Shown in pieces: positions 42,897-52,439 of a stretch of DNA of 64,000 nucleotides. The notes under the pieces were generated by a model that was not told the DNA's origin, made no database searches, and worked only from the letters and a program-made list of their open reading frames with translations. The DNA comes from Enorma massiliensis phI (GTDB lineage: Bacteria; Actinomycetota; Coriobacteriia; Coriobacteriales; Coriobacteriaceae). The stretch's first letter is position 1. Every line of letters begins with the position of its first letter. A program made the translations under genes and the position numbers. The DNA is taken from the NCBI RefSeq assembly GCF_000311845.1, contig NZ_HE978575.1:502091-566090 (forward strand), given 5' to 3'.

Positions 42897-43646
42897 TTAG
42901 AACACCGCTGCCACGCGGGCGGGGAGGCCGGTGGCGCCTTCGATGTGCGGCCAGCTCACAAACACGATGGCACCCGTCGCAGGCACCTTGTCGAGGTTCG
43001 CCATGACTTCTACCTGCAGGTGGCCATGGTCGAGCACGTAGCGCTCGCAGGCAAGATCGTCGGCTTCCGCCGCCAGGAACGAGGCATCCGTGTCGAAGGT
43101 CTCATGCCCGTTCATCTGGATATCTCGTTCCTCATAGAGGAAGCGGAGCGCCTCCATCGACCAGCCGGGGCAGTGCTCGCCTCCGTCCTCGTCGAAGTTG
43201 TTGAGCGCGTCGTTATCGGGCCAGCGCTGGTACCAGTCGGTGCGTAGCGCCACGAAGGCGCCGGCGGGAATGCGCCCATGCTCAGCTTCCCAGGCTTCGA
43301 TGTCTGCCACGGTTACGGCGGTGTCGGGGCCCTCGGCGGCGACCTTGCCGGTGAGGTCGATCACGCAGAGCGGCATGGCCATCTGCTCCACGCCGTAGGC
43401 CTCGGAGCCAACCTTGCCCGGTGTGAAGTGGCTCGGAAAGTCTACGTGCGTGCCGAACTGCCCGGGGAACTTGTAGGTGTGAATGCGGCAAGAGAGCATC
43501 TCTTCGTCGTAGTCGAAGACGGTCTTGCACAGTTCCACGGAGCCCTCGGGGATGCCCGCCCAGTACGGGCTGTCGTTCGTAAGCGGGTGAGTGAGGTCTA
43601 CCCAGGTTCCTTGTTGCAGCTTCTTGAGTTCTGGCCAGAGGCTCAT
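42897..43646 (-). CDS. Cyclase family protein (kynurenine-formamidase-like metal hydrolase)
   Basis: The 249-aa protein starts MSLWPELKKLQQGTWVDLTHPL after AAGGAG. FGTHVDFPSHF carries the HxxxxD/H metal site of the cyclase family (PF04199), and DLTGKV and RTDWYQRW are also typical. Members hydrolyse N-formylkynurenine, isatin or unknown amides. The next gene upstream is a TrpB-like locus, so a tryptophan-related substrate is conceivable. Inverted-repeat elements flank it on both sides. Confidence 0.85.
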   Translation of the reverse strand: MSLWPELKKLQQGTWVDLTHPLTNDSPYWAGIPEGSVELCKTVFDYDEEMLSCRIHTYKFPGQFGTHVDFPSHFTPGKVGSEAYGVEQMAMPLCVIDLTGKVAAEGPDTAVTVADIEAWEAEHGRIPAGAFVALRTDWYQRWPDNDALNNFDEDGGEHCPGWSMEALRFLYEERDIQMNGHETFDTDASFLAAEADDLACERYVLDHGHLQVEVMANLDKVPATGAIVFVSWPHIEGATGLPARVAAVF

Positions 43647-43794
43647 CTTGGTCTCCTTTCGACGGGGCGGGTGAGGGGCATGCGTACACGGCGTGTCGCA
43701 TGCGGGGCGCTGCACCGCAAACGCATGCGATGCGACCGCGCATTTCCTCCATAGTACCTGTCATCGGCGCGTGAATACGCCGGTCCAGCCAAGT

Positions 43795-43930
43795 TCGAGG
43801 CTCGAGTCGGAAGGTTTTAACGAAGGTGCCGAGTAGACTCAGGCTTTGGACAACAAAACACCAGTTGGCATTAGTGCGAAACGGCGGCTTACTCGGCGAT
43901 GTTCGAAAAACCTTCCGACTCGAGCCTCGA
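43795..43930. repeat. Long inverted-repeat intergenic element (E3)
   Basis: The 24-base arm 43795-43818 (TCGAGGCTCGAGTCGG...TTTT) returns as a perfect inverted copy at 43907-43930. Internally CCGAGTA (43829-43835) pairs with TACTCGG (43890-43896); the internal GAGTAGAC is shared with element E1. It lies between the end of the trpB-like gene and the cyclase start; the 340-base gap holds no gene. Confidence 0.75.
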
Positions 43931-43987
43931 GTTGTCAAAGAGCTGGAACATGCCGGAGCCCATCAGGTGGGTTCGAGCATATTCCCG

Positions 43988-45379
43988 TTATTGGATGCCC
44001 GGAATGGAGGGGATCGTCGCGAGCCCGCGCTCGAGCTCCTCGTCGGTGGGGATGTGGTCCTCCAGCTCGCCGCGGTTGAACTTGTCGTAGGCGACCATGT
44101 CGAAGTATCCGGTTCCGGTGAGCCCGAAGAGGATCGTCTTCGCCTCGCCGGTCTCGCGGCACCGCTCCGCCTCGCGCATGGCCACAAGGATTGCGTGCGC
44201 GCTTTCGGGCGCGGGCAGGATGGTTTCCAGCTTGGCGAAGCGCTCGGCCGCCGCGAAGACGTCGGTTTGGCGCACGGCGACAGCATCAAGGTAGCCGTCG
44301 TGCTTGAGCTTGGAGACGATAGGGCTCATGCCGTGGTAGCGCAGGCCGCCCGCGTGGTCGGGGCTTGGAATGAAGCCGTTGCCGAGCGTATACATCTTGC
44401 AGAGCGGGCAGGTCTGGCCCGTGTCGGCGAAGTCGTAGGCATAGCGGCCCCGGGTGAGCGACGGGCAGCTCGCGGGCTCTACCGCGATGAAGCGCGTGGC
44501 CGGCCGTGCGCCTGTGAGCTTGTCGCGCATGAACGGGGCGATGAGCCCGCCCAAGTTCGAGCCGCCGCCCGCGCACCCGATGACCACATCGGGATATTCG
44601 CCCAGCTCGCGAAGGGCCTCGTAGCTTTCTAGCCCGATGATGCTCTGATGCAGCACCACTTGGTTAAGGACGCTGCCCAGCTGGTAGCGCCCGCGGTTCT
44701 CGGGCACATGCAGCGCGCGCTCCACCGCCTCCGATATCGCGGTGCCAAGCGAGCCGGACGAGCCCGGATCTTAGGCGAGAATGCGCCGGCCGACCTCGGT
44801 GGTGTCGGAGGGAGAGGGCGTTGCCCGCGCGTCGAAGGTCTCCATGATGTTGCGACGGTACGGTTTCTGCTCGTAGGAGCATTTCACCATGAAGATATCG
44901 AGGTCGAGCCCATAGTGAGCGGCTGCCTCGGCCAGTGCCGTGCCCCACTGCCCGGCGCCCGTCTCGGTCGTGATGTTGGTAATGCCCTGGGCATAGGCGT
45001 AGTAAGCTTGGGCGATGGCGGAGTTGAGCTTGTGAGAACCGCTCGTGTTGTTGCCTTCGAATTTATAGAAGATCTTGGCTGGCGTATCGAGCGCGCGCTC
45101 AAGGTTGTAGGCACGGCAGAGCGGGCTCGGCCGGTAGACCTTGTACATCTCTAGGACGGGTTCGGGGATGTCGAAGTACGGGGTGCCGTCGTCGAGCTCT
45201 TGGTCGATGAGTGCGTCGGCGAAAACGGGCGCAATATCTGGCTTGGTGGCGACAGCTCCGTTCGGCAGGCGCATGGGTTCGGGTTTTTCGGGCATATCGG
45301 CACGCAGGTTGTACCAGGCTTTGGGGATCTGGTCTTCGGTGAGGTAGAGACGGTAGGGATCGTGCTTGGATGCGGTCAT
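43988..45379 (-). pseudogene. trpB: TrpB-like (TrpB2) tryptophan synthase beta homologue split by an in-frame TAA
   Basis: One frame covers 464 codons. The N-terminal half (MTASKHDPYRLYLTEDQIP to GRRILA) includes the PLP lysine in TSGSHKLNSA and ETGAGQWG. After a single TAA at 44771-44773 the same frame continues DPGSSGSLGTAISEAVERAL, then GCAGGGSNLGG (phosphate loop) and LTGTGYFD. Homologues usually have an acidic residue at the stop position, so a GAA-to-TAA (G to T) change is the simplest cause. It would condense indole with serine. A trp attenuator lies upstream. Either a true nonsense mutation or a base-call error. Confidence 0.88.
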
Positions 45380-45534
45380 GATGCGTCCTTTCTCATCCGG
45401 GGGCGCTGCCCGCCGGCAGTCGCTCCAAGCTCAGAATGCTCCCGCGTGCGCTGCGGCGATCGAAGAGGCTTGCTTTTCGCCTCGGCACACGTTGCCTGTT
45501 GCGCGCTATCAGGCGACATGCGTCGTTCGCCGGC

Positions 45535-45568
45535 AAAAAAGAAGGCCCCCGGATTACCGGAGGCCTTC
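45535..45568 (-). terminator. trp attenuator terminator
   Basis: On the minus strand GAAGGCC-n-CCGG closes with CCGG-n-GGCCTTC over TAAT (45541-45568) and is followed by six U (45540-45535). It lies 30 bases after the leader peptide and 156 bases before the trpB-like gene, as expected for transcription attenuation. Confidence 0.9.
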
Positions 45569-45598
45569 CATGGTGTAGCGCGTTGGTAGGGGAGCCTG

Positions 45599-45694
45599 CT
45601 AATCCGAGAGAGACGGTATGCGCTTGTTCCACCACCAGGCAGCGGCCTGCTGCATCAGGTGCAGCGTATTGGCGTTGTTGACGATGGCGGTCAT
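45599..45694 (-). CDS. trpL: trp operon leader peptide (three tandem Trp codons)
   Basis: A 31-codon frame encodes MTAIVNNANTLHLMQQAAA then WWW (TGG TGG TGG) and NKRIPSLSD. AAGG lies 9 bases upstream of the ATG. Ribosome stalling at the Trp codons when Trp-tRNA is scarce would favour an antiterminator over the terminator at 45535-45568. Such leaders are too small for normal gene calling. It shows that the downstream trpB-like gene is, or was, controlled by tryptophan supply. Confidence 0.9.
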   Translation of the reverse strand: MTAIVNNANTLHLMQQAAAWWWNKRIPSLSD

Positions 45695-45732
45695 AGCGGA
45701 GCCTTTCTGTAGTCTCCATCGGATTGCGGACA

Positions 45733-45748
45733 CTTTATCACGATAAAG
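45733..45748 (-). promoter_or_regulatory. Palindrome at the trp leader promoter
   Basis: CTTTATC-AC-GATAAAG is a perfect 7-2-7 palindrome 38 bases upstream of the leader-peptide start, where the promoter should be (TTGCCG about 20 bases further upstream could be a -35). It may be a repressor operator; the regulator is unknown. Confidence 0.4.
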
Positions 45749-45844
45749 CTGCGATGCAGCCGGCAACTAGAAATGTATCTCGAGCGTTTCCACCATCGAT
45801 TGGCTCAGCGAGAAACGCAAAAGCCCGTCAAACAGGACGCGGAC

Positions 45845-45984
45845 GCAACTTTTGAACACTCCACGGCGTGTGCCCTGAGTACAACCGCGATAGCTCATGA
45901 GTTATTAGCCCTCTGAGCTGCGCAATCTCTTGCTGCCCATCTGCCTTTACTCGTTCACTGTGCCCTGGAGTGCCCAAAAGTTGC
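45845..45984. repeat. Long inverted-repeat intergenic element (E7)
   Basis: GCAACTTTTGAACACTCCA (45845-45863) returns inverted at 45966-45984 with two mismatches. The right arm contains GCCCAAAAGT, the core also found in the element near 60062. It fills the gap between the HD hydrolase end and the trp leader promoter. Confidence 0.6.
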
Positions 45985-46029
45985 ACTCAGCGACGTTCCG
46001 GGTGCCTCAACGACACAAATGCTCGGCGG

Positions 46030-46962
46030 TTAGCTGAGCTGCTCGTCGATCCAAGCGCGCAGGTGCCCGTCCATGCGGCCGATGAGCGCGCGAGTGGCAC
46101 GGTTGGTGTACGGGCGCGCTATGCCAAAAGGCGTGCTCAGCAGTTCGAACAGATATCCTTGATCGGCCATGATTTCGAGGCTTGCGGGGTAGACCAGTTC
46201 AAAGGCAAAGCAGGCGAGCCCCACCACGTGGTCCACGGCGGTCGATTGGTCGCTATAGCGGACGGTCTGGTGCGCGAAGAACGCATCCTCGGCAGCGGGC
46301 GAAATGTCGCCTGCGAGCAGCTCGTCTTCGGTTGCTCCCACGACGGTCTCGACGGTATCGGTGCACGAAACGCGCAGGATATCGATTTTGTCGGCATCGC
46401 GCACAAGATTGCAGAGCGCGCGCGAGCGAAGGTCGAGGTCGTCAGGAAGGCGAAAGTCGCTGTGGTGGCCTACTGCTGCACGGATGATCTCGTCGACCGA
46501 GGGCTCTTCGATAAAAGTGCGAACGCTGCCAGCGGTGCGCGCGTGGGCCAAGAACTCATCATCATGGGAGAGGGCTTCCGGTAGTGTGGCGTTCACACGG
46601 GCGAGCGAGCCGTCAAACAGGTGCCGCCCGTCCTCGAAAAGCACGTCGACGCCGATAGCCGCATGGCTGGCGGACATGCTGTCTTTGAAGGTGCCCCAAC
46701 GGCGAAGCTGCTCGAATCGGCCGATGTCGTGCAGGAGTCCGCAGAGCCAGGCGAGGTCCGCGCCCGCCTGCGTGAAGCCCGATGCGCGAGCGATGTGGTC
46801 GCAAAGGTCGGCGACACGATAGGTGTGCTCCGCTTTGAGCGCGATGCGCGGGTTCTCCCGGTCGTAGGGGGCGAGGTATGCTTCGAACGCCGTTCGCGCC
46901 CGCTCGCGATCGATGGAGACCGTTGCCTCGTCGCTCAAGCTGCTGGCTTTATCGTTTGTCAT
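46030..46962 (-). CDS. HD-domain phosphohydrolase
   Basis: The 310-aa protein has EHTYRVADLCDHIA, then CGLLHDIGRFEQL (the HD pair), and a later VGHHSDF and LVRDADKIDIL, completing the metal site of HD hydrolases. The substrate (nucleotide or cyclic nucleotide) cannot be inferred. It starts 5 bases after the DUF4143 ATPase stop, so the two are co-transcribed. Confidence 0.85.
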   Translation of the reverse strand: MTNDKASSLSDEATVSIDRERARTAFEAYLAPYDRENPRIALKAEHTYRVADLCDHIARASGFTQAGADLAWLCGLLHDIGRFEQLRRWGTFKDSMSASHAAIGVDVLFEDGRHLFDGSLARVNATLPEALSHDDEFLAHARTAGSVRTFIEEPSVDEIIRAAVGHHSDFRLPDDLDLRSRALCNLVRDADKIDILRVSCTDTVETVVGATEDELLAGDISPAAEDAFFAHQTVRYSDQSTAVDHVVGLACFAFELVYPASLEIMADQGYLFELLSTPFGIARPYTNRATRALIGRMDGHLRAWIDEQLS

Positions 46963-46967
46963 ATTGG

Positions 46968-48338
46968 TTACATCCCCGTTTCGCTGTCATCAAGCAACCA
47001 TTTCCATGCGGAAGCTTGCACAATGCGCCGTCCGTTGTTCTCGTAAATCGTCTCATGTCCGCTCCCGACCAGAAGAAGCCCCTCTTCAAGGCCCGTTTCG
47101 TCGAGTGCTTCCCACAATGCTCTGAGTTCCCGCTGTGCCGTCTTTTCGTCTTCCATTGATTCGGTGACCTGGATCAGTCGAAATGCTTCCTGCTCGAGCG
47201 CATCGCCAACCACGAAGTCTATTTCATAACCATGTTGCTTCGTGTGAAGCATTGAGATGCCGCCATCGCGCATAGAGGGATGGCGTCGTCTGAGTTCAAG
47301 GTATACGGCGTCCTCGAGCCGCTGCCCGCGTTCGCACGCTCCTGCTCGGCTGCTTGCTAGGGCAATGCCTGGGTCAGCAGCGTAGATTTTTGGTCGCGTC
47401 GTACTCTTTTCTGAGAGGCTCAGCGAGAACTCTTTGACTTGGAAGACGAGATAGGCTTCTTCAAAATATGCGAGCAAGTCGGCAAGGTATGCACGACCGG
47501 TCGCAATTCCCGCCGAGCGCAAATCGTTCTCGATTTTTCGTAGCGAGATCTGCTTGCCGTTGAGCCCCATGAGCCTGCGAGCGAGCGCTGCCGCGACGCG
47601 TGGTCGCGCGATGTCATGACGTTCGACTACATCGCATGTGACGACGCGCTGAACATATGACTGAAGCAAAGCGATTGCTTGGGATGTCGGGAGGCCCTGC
47701 GCCGCAGGGAATCCTCCACGCGTGAGGTATTCGTCAAACATCGCCTGCATACGCGCGCCCAAGCGCGGAGAGAAATGCGGGCCTTTCAGCAATTCAGCGC
47801 CATCGGGTGTCATGGTAAGTCGCTCGCGAAACGAAAACGGTAAAAGCTCGAAGTCGATGGCGCGACCACGAAACTCGGTTGAGATTTCCGTTGAGAGCAT
47901 TTTCGATGAGGAGCCACTGATGTAGATGGTAGCTTTAGTGGTATCAACGATGCGGCGAAGCCAGCTACCCCATTGCTTCATCTCCTGAAGCTCGTCAAAA
48001 AAGAGGTAGATGCCGTCGAGGTTAGCGCCTGCTTGTTGGGCGAGGTATCGAAACGCCTCGAGAACGGCGTCTCCCGTTTGTGGCGTGGCAGGGCTGATGC
48101 GATTATCCTCGAAGTTGAAGTAGCAGATAGCTTCAGCGGGAACTCCTGCTTCGAGCAGTGCATCCATTTCTTGGAAAAGGCGATATGATTTACCTGATCG
48201 GCGCATACCGGTTACAACCTTGACGAGATTTCCCGCCCGTGGCGGCAGCGCGTTACCTAGGTTGAGAGAGCGTGGAACAATGGGACGGTATGTATCAAGA
48301 TCAAACTCTTGCAATATGCCGAGCACGGTTTGGTTCAT
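46968..48338 (-). CDS. AAA-family ATPase with DUF4143 domain
   Basis: The 456-aa protein has VVTGMRRSGKSYRLFQEM (Walker A, about residue 45), IYLFFDELQEMKQWGSWLRR (Walker B region), ISGSSSKMLSTE, and LLPFSFRERL, then the C-terminal DUF4143 nuclease-like region ending VGDALEQEAFRLIQVTESM. These proteins are widespread, often mobile, and of uncertain role; links to defence or toxin-like behaviour are suspected. Its promoter overlaps two operators. Confidence 0.9.
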   Translation of the reverse strand: MNQTVLGILQEFDLDTYRPIVPRSLNLGNALPPRAGNLVKVVTGMRRSGKSYRLFQEMDALLEAGVPAEAICYFNFEDNRISPATPQTGDAVLEAFRYLAQQAGANLDGIYLFFDELQEMKQWGSWLRRIVDTTKATIYISGSSSKMLSTEISTEFRGRAIDFELLPFSFRERLTMTPDGAELLKGPHFSPRLGARMQAMFDEYLTRGGFPAAQGLPTSQAIALLQSYVQRVVTCDVVERHDIARPRVAAALARRLMGLNGKQISLRKIENDLRSAGIATGRAYLADLLAYFEEAYLVFQVKEFSLSLSEKSTTRPKIYAADPGIALASSRAGACERGQRLEDAVYLELRRRHPSMRDGGISMLHTKQHGYEIDFVVGDALEQEAFRLIQVTESMEDEKTAQRELRALWEALDETGLEEGLLLVGSGHETIYENNGRRIVQASAWKWLLDDSETGM

Positions 48339-48353
48339 AGCTACCTCCGCATA

Positions 48354-48408
48354 ATTGGTAATAATATCTTACCAATTTCAGTATAACTGGTAAGTTCAAA
48401 TTACCAAT
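48354..48408 (-). promoter_or_regulatory. Promoter with two tandem GGTAA-n7-TTACC operators
   Basis: ATTGGTAA-n7-TTACCAAT (48354-48376) and ACTGGTAA-n7-TTACCAAT (48386-48408) are two 8-7-8 palindromes whose centres are 32 bases apart, about three helical turns. On the minus strand TTGGTA and TATACT (16-base spacer) form a promoter that overlaps both. This predicts cooperative repression of the DUF4143/HD operon, possibly by one of its products. Confidence 0.7.
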
Positions 48409-48572
48409 TAACAAGGTTTTAGCCGGGTGTTCTCTTGAGGGCTCGGATTACTTCGCTTCTGCAACGGGACATTCTAGGCAAACAACCGGTGTTTTTCTTA
48501 GGTTCACGCCCGTTCCAGCACTAAACACCCTGCAGTTAGCCCATATCGCCAGCTTCACTAGCATGATGCGCA

Positions 48573-48669
48573 GGGTCCCCCGCCCATGCTCCTGCGCAGT
48601 TTCGCAGAAAGGCCCAGCAGTGCTGGGCCTTTCGAGAATGTCTGAGCAAGGAGCATAGGCGGGGGACCC
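48573..48669 (-). terminator. Large hairpin terminator region after purL (E6)
   Basis: A perfect palindrome AAAGGCCCAGCA-n-TGCTGGGCCTTT (48608-48632) is nested in a second inverted repeat whose arms, 48573-48599 and 48642-48669, match apart from a few mismatches (starting GGGTCCCCCGCC). It begins 15 bases after the purL stop and should end that transcript. The double nesting is more than a simple terminator needs. Confidence 0.7.
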
Positions 48670-48683
48670 GCCGGGAGCACGTG

Positions 48684-51600
48684 CTATGCGAAGTACCCAA
48701 CACCGCTCTCGAAGATCGGCATGAACTTCTCGCCCGGGACGTTGCGATACAGGTTTTCGCCACGGCGCTCGACATGCCCCATCTTGCCGAAGACACGGCC
48801 GTCCGGGCTGGTGATGCCTTCGATGGCAAGCACGGAGCCGTTCGGGTTCACCGAAAGGTCCATGCTCGGCATGCCTGTCTCGTCAACGTACTGGGTAGCG
48901 ATCTGCCCGCCCGCGATGAGCTCGCGCTGGACGGCCTCGCTCGCCACGAAGCGGCCCTCGCCATGGGAGATGGCCACGGTGTAGGCCTCTCCGGGCTTGC
49001 AAGCGGAGAGCCAGGGCGAGAGGTCGCTGGCCACGCGGGTGCGTACCAGGCGGCTCTGGTGCCGGCCGATGGTGTTGAAGGTGAGGGTCGGTGCCTCGGG
49101 CGTGGCGTCCACGATGTCACCGTACGGAACGAGGCCCAGCTTCACGAGCGCCTGGAAGCCGTTGCAGATGCCGAGCATGAGGCCATCGCGTGCCTGCAGG
49201 AGGTCGCGCACGGCCTCGGTGACCTCGGGCGCGCGGAAGAACGCCGTGATGAACTTGGCAGAGCCGTCGGGCTCGTCGCCGCCGGAGAAACCGCCCGGGA
49301 TCATGACGATCTGGCTCTCGCGGATGCGGCGCGCAAGCTCGTGCGTGCTTTCGGCCACGGCCTCGGGCGAGAGGTTGTTGATCACGAAGACGTCGGCCTC
49401 GGCGCCGGCGGCGCGGAAGGCGCGGGCGCTATCGTACTCGCAGTTGTTGCCGGGGAAGACCGGGATGATCACGCGCGGGCGCGCGAATTTCTCGCCTGCA
49501 TAGGCCGGTGCGATGCGGCCCGTGTCGCTGCAGGTGAAGGTAAGCTGCTCCACATCGTCGAGCTTCTTGGCTTCCTCGGCCGGGGTGCGGTAGGGGAAGA
49601 CGCCCTCGATGCCGCTTTCCCATGCTTCCTGCAGCTCGGCAAGGTCGATCTGCTCGGTTGCGGTTTCGAGCACGTAACCTTCGACCGTGGTGCCCAAGGG
49701 CTCGATCACGAAGGAATCTGCAGCGAGTGCATCGAGCGCCGCCGCATCCTCAACCTCAACGATGAAGCTGCCGTACATCGGCTCGAAAAGGCTCTCGATG
49801 TCGACGTCGTCGGCAAGCTCGAAGCCGATCTGGTTGCCCACGCACATCTTGAAGAGGGCTTCAGCGCTGCCGCCGTAGCCGGGGGTTGCCAGCGCCAGGG
49901 CGCTTCCATCTTGGGTGAGACACTCGATGGCATCGAAGACGGCGAGGAGCTGCGAGGGGTCGGGGCGATGGTCGTCGCCATACGAAGCGGGGGCGATGCG
50001 GAAGACCGGGTGCCCCGCGCCCTTGAATTCAGGGGAGACCGCATGGTCGGCACGGCCCGTGCTTACGGCGAAGCTCACGAGGGTGGGCGGCACGTCGAGG
50101 TCCTCGAACGAGCCCGACATGGAGTCCTTGCCGCCGATGGCGCCAACACCAAGGTCCACCTGCGCCATGAGCGCGCCGAGTACGGCTGCTGCCGGCTTGC
50201 CCCAGCGCTCCGGCACGTCGCGCAGGCGCTCGAAGTACTCCTGGAAGGAGAGGTAGGCGCGCTTGCGGGAGAAGCCCGCGGCCACGAGGCGGCTCACGCT
50301 CTCAACGACTGAGAGGTAGGCCCCCGCGAACTGGTCGGCTTCCATGAGATAGGGGTTGAAGCCCCATGCCATGGAGCTCGCGGTCGAGGTCTCGCCGTCG
50401 ACGGGGAACTTCGCCACCATGGCCTGCGCAGGGGTGAGCTGGGTGCGTCCGCCAAAGGGCATGAGCACCGTGGCAGCGCCGATGGTCGAGTCGAAGCGTT
50501 CGGAGAGGCCCTTGTTCGAGCAGACGTTGAGGTCGGTTACGAGCGCGCGCATGCGCTCGGCGAGCGTGGCGCCCTCCCAAGCCGGCTGCCACACCTGGCG
50601 CGCCGTCACATGCACGCTCTGGTGCTTGGGTGCGCCGTTACTGGCCAAGAAGGCGCGGGAAAGGTCCACGATCACGTCGCCGTTCCATGCCATGCGCACG
50701 CGCTTCTCGTGCGTGACCTCGGCGATGACGGTGGCCTCGAGATTCTCCTCGGTGGCATACGCCATGAACTCGTCCACGTCGTCCTCGGCCACGGCCACAG
50801 CCATGCGCTCCTGGCTCTCGGAGATGGCGAGCTCGGTGCCGTCGAGGCCCTCGTACTTCTTCGTGACCTGGTCGAGGTCGATGTAGAGGCCATCGGCGAG
50901 CTCGCCCACGGCAACGCTCACGCCGCCCGCGCCGAAGTCGTTGCAGCGCTTGATGAGGCGGCAGGCATCGCCGCGGCGGAAGAGGCGCTGGAGCTTCCGC
51001 TCCATGGGGGCGTTGCCCTTCTGCACCTCGGCACCGTCCTTCTCGATGGACTCGACGTTATGCGCCTTGGAGCTGCCCGTAGCGCCGCCGATGCCGTCAC
51101 GGCCGGTGCGGCCACCGAGCAAGATGATCTTGTCGCCGGGCGCGGGCTCCTCGCGGCGCACGTGGCTTGCCGGGGTGGCACCCACCACAGCACCCACCTC
51201 CATGCGCTTGGCAACGTAGCCGGGGTGGTAGAGCTCGGAGACCTGGCCGGTGGCGAGGCCGATCTGGTTGCCGTAGCTGGCGTATCCGGCGGCAGCGGTG
51301 GTCACGAGCTTGCGCTGCGGGAGCTTGCCCTCGAGCGTCTCCGCGACGGGGACGGTGGGGTCGGCCGCGCCGGTCACGCGCATGGCCTGGTACACATAGC
51401 TACGGCCGGAGAGCGGGTCGCGGATGGCGCCGCCGATGCAAGTGGCCGCGCCGCCGAAGGGCTCGATCTCGGTCGGGTGGTTGTGGGTCTCGTTCTTGAA
51501 GAGGAAGAGCCAGTCCTGGTCTTCGCCATCAACATCTACCGTGACCTTCACGGTGCAGGCGTTGATCTCTTCCGACTCGTCAAGGCCGGTGAGCTGGCCC

Positions 51601-52439
51601 GTGTGCTTGAGCCACTTGGCGCCGAGCGTGCCCATGTCCATGAGGCAGACGGGCTTCTCGTCGCGGCCCAGCTCATGGCGCATCTCCATGTAGCGGTCGA
51701 AGGCCTCCTGCACCACAGCGTCGTCGATCTTGACCTCGTCGAGCACGGTGCCAAAGGTGGTGTGACGGCAGTGGTCCGACCAGTAGGTATCGATCACGCG
51801 AATCTCGGTAATCGAGGGGTCGCGGCCCTCCTCGGTGAAGTATTCCTGGCAGAAGCGGATGTCGGCCGCATCCATGGCCAGCCCGCGCTCGGCGATGAAG
51901 GCCGCAAGGCCGGCTTCATCGAGTTCGCGGAAGCCATCGAGCACCTCGACGGGCTCGGGGTCGGGGGTCTCGGCTACCAAGGTTTCGGGCTTCTCGAGCG
52001 ATGCGAGACGCGCCTCCACGGGGTTTACGACATAGTGCTTGATGGCGTCGATGTCGGCCTCCGAGAGCGCGCCCTCGAGGATATAGACCTTGGCGGAGCG
52101 CACCGTGGGGCGCTCTCCCTGGCTGATGAGCTGGATGCACTCGCTGGCGGAGTCGGCGCGCTGGTCGAACTGGCCGGGCAGGTATTCCACCGCGAAGACG
52201 GCTGCTGCGTCGGGGCTCGACGGCAGCTCGTCGTATGCGTGGTCCACCTGCGGCTCGCTGAACACCGTGGGGATGCACGAGCGGAAGAGCTCTTCGCTTG
52301 CTCCCTCCACATCGTAGCGGTTGATGAGGCGAAGGCCGGTGAGGCCCGTCACGCCAAGGATTTCCGTAAGCTCGCTCTTGAGTTGCTGCGCCTCGACGTT
52401 GAAGCCCGCCCTCTTTTCCACATAGATGCGAGAGACCAT
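48684..52439 (-). CDS. purL: Phosphoribosylformylglycinamidine synthase, single large chain
   Basis: The 1251-aa protein combines synthetase and glutaminase parts. The N-terminal half has YWSDHCRHTTF, LFKNETHNHPTEIEPFGGAATCIGGAIRDPLSGRSY, and two AIR-synthase-like ATP folds. The C-terminal GATase has PGNNCEYDSARAF, MIPGGFSGGDEPDGSAKF, GICNGFQALVKLG (nucleophile Cys) and SHGEGRF. It converts FGAR, glutamine and ATP to FGAM in purine synthesis. It appears to be monocistronic, with a repeat-rich upstream gap. The + strand frames at 48681-50312 and 50610-52505 are its antisense shadows. Confidence 0.95.
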   Translation of the reverse strand: MVSRIYVEKRAGFNVEAQQLKSELTEILGVTGLTGLRLINRYDVEGASEELFRSCIPTVFSEPQVDHAYDELPSSPDAAAVFAVEYLPGQFDQRADSASECIQLISQGERPTVRSAKVYILEGALSEADIDAIKHYVVNPVEARLASLEKPETLVAETPDPEPVEVLDGFRELDEAGLAAFIAERGLAMDAADIRFCQEYFTEEGRDPSITEIRVIDTYWSDHCRHTTFGTVLDEVKIDDAVVQEAFDRYMEMRHELGRDEKPVCLMDMGTLGAKWLKHTGQLTGLDESEEINACTVKVTVDVDGEDQDWLFLFKNETHNHPTEIEPFGGAATCIGGAIRDPLSGRSYVYQAMRVTGAADPTVPVAETLEGKLPQRKLVTTAAAGYASYGNQIGLATGQVSELYHPGYVAKRMEVGAVVGATPASHVRREEPAPGDKIILLGGRTGRDGIGGATGSSKAHNVESIEKDGAEVQKGNAPMERKLQRLFRRGDACRLIKRCNDFGAGGVSVAVGELADGLYIDLDQVTKKYEGLDGTELAISESQERMAVAVAEDDVDEFMAYATEENLEATVIAEVTHEKRVRMAWNGDVIVDLSRAFLASNGAPKHQSVHVTARQVWQPAWEGATLAERMRALVTDLNVCSNKGLSERFDSTIGAATVLMPFGGRTQLTPAQAMVAKFPVDGETSTASSMAWGFNPYLMEADQFAGAYLSVVESVSRLVAAGFSRKRAYLSFQEYFERLRDVPERWGKPAAAVLGALMAQVDLGVGAIGGKDSMSGSFEDLDVPPTLVSFAVSTGRADHAVSPEFKGAGHPVFRIAPASYGDDHRPDPSQLLAVFDAIECLTQDGSALALATPGYGGSAEALFKMCVGNQIGFELADDVDIESLFEPMYGSFIVEVEDAAALDALAADSFVIEPLGTTVEGYVLETATEQIDLAELQEAWESGIEGVFPYRTPAEEAKKLDDVEQLTFTCSDTGRIAPAYAGEKFARPRVIIPVFPGNNCEYDSARAFRAAGAEADVFVINNLSPEAVAESTHELARRIRESQIVMIPGGFSGGDEPDGSAKFITAFFRAPEVTEAVRDLLQARDGLMLGICNGFQALVKLGLVPYGDIVDATPEAPTLTFNTIGRHQSRLVRTRVASDLSPWLSACKPGEAYTVAISHGEGRFVASEAVQRELIAGGQIATQYVDETGMPSMDLSVNPNGSVLAIEGITSPDGRVFGKMGHVERRGENLYRNVPGEKFMPIFESGVGYFA

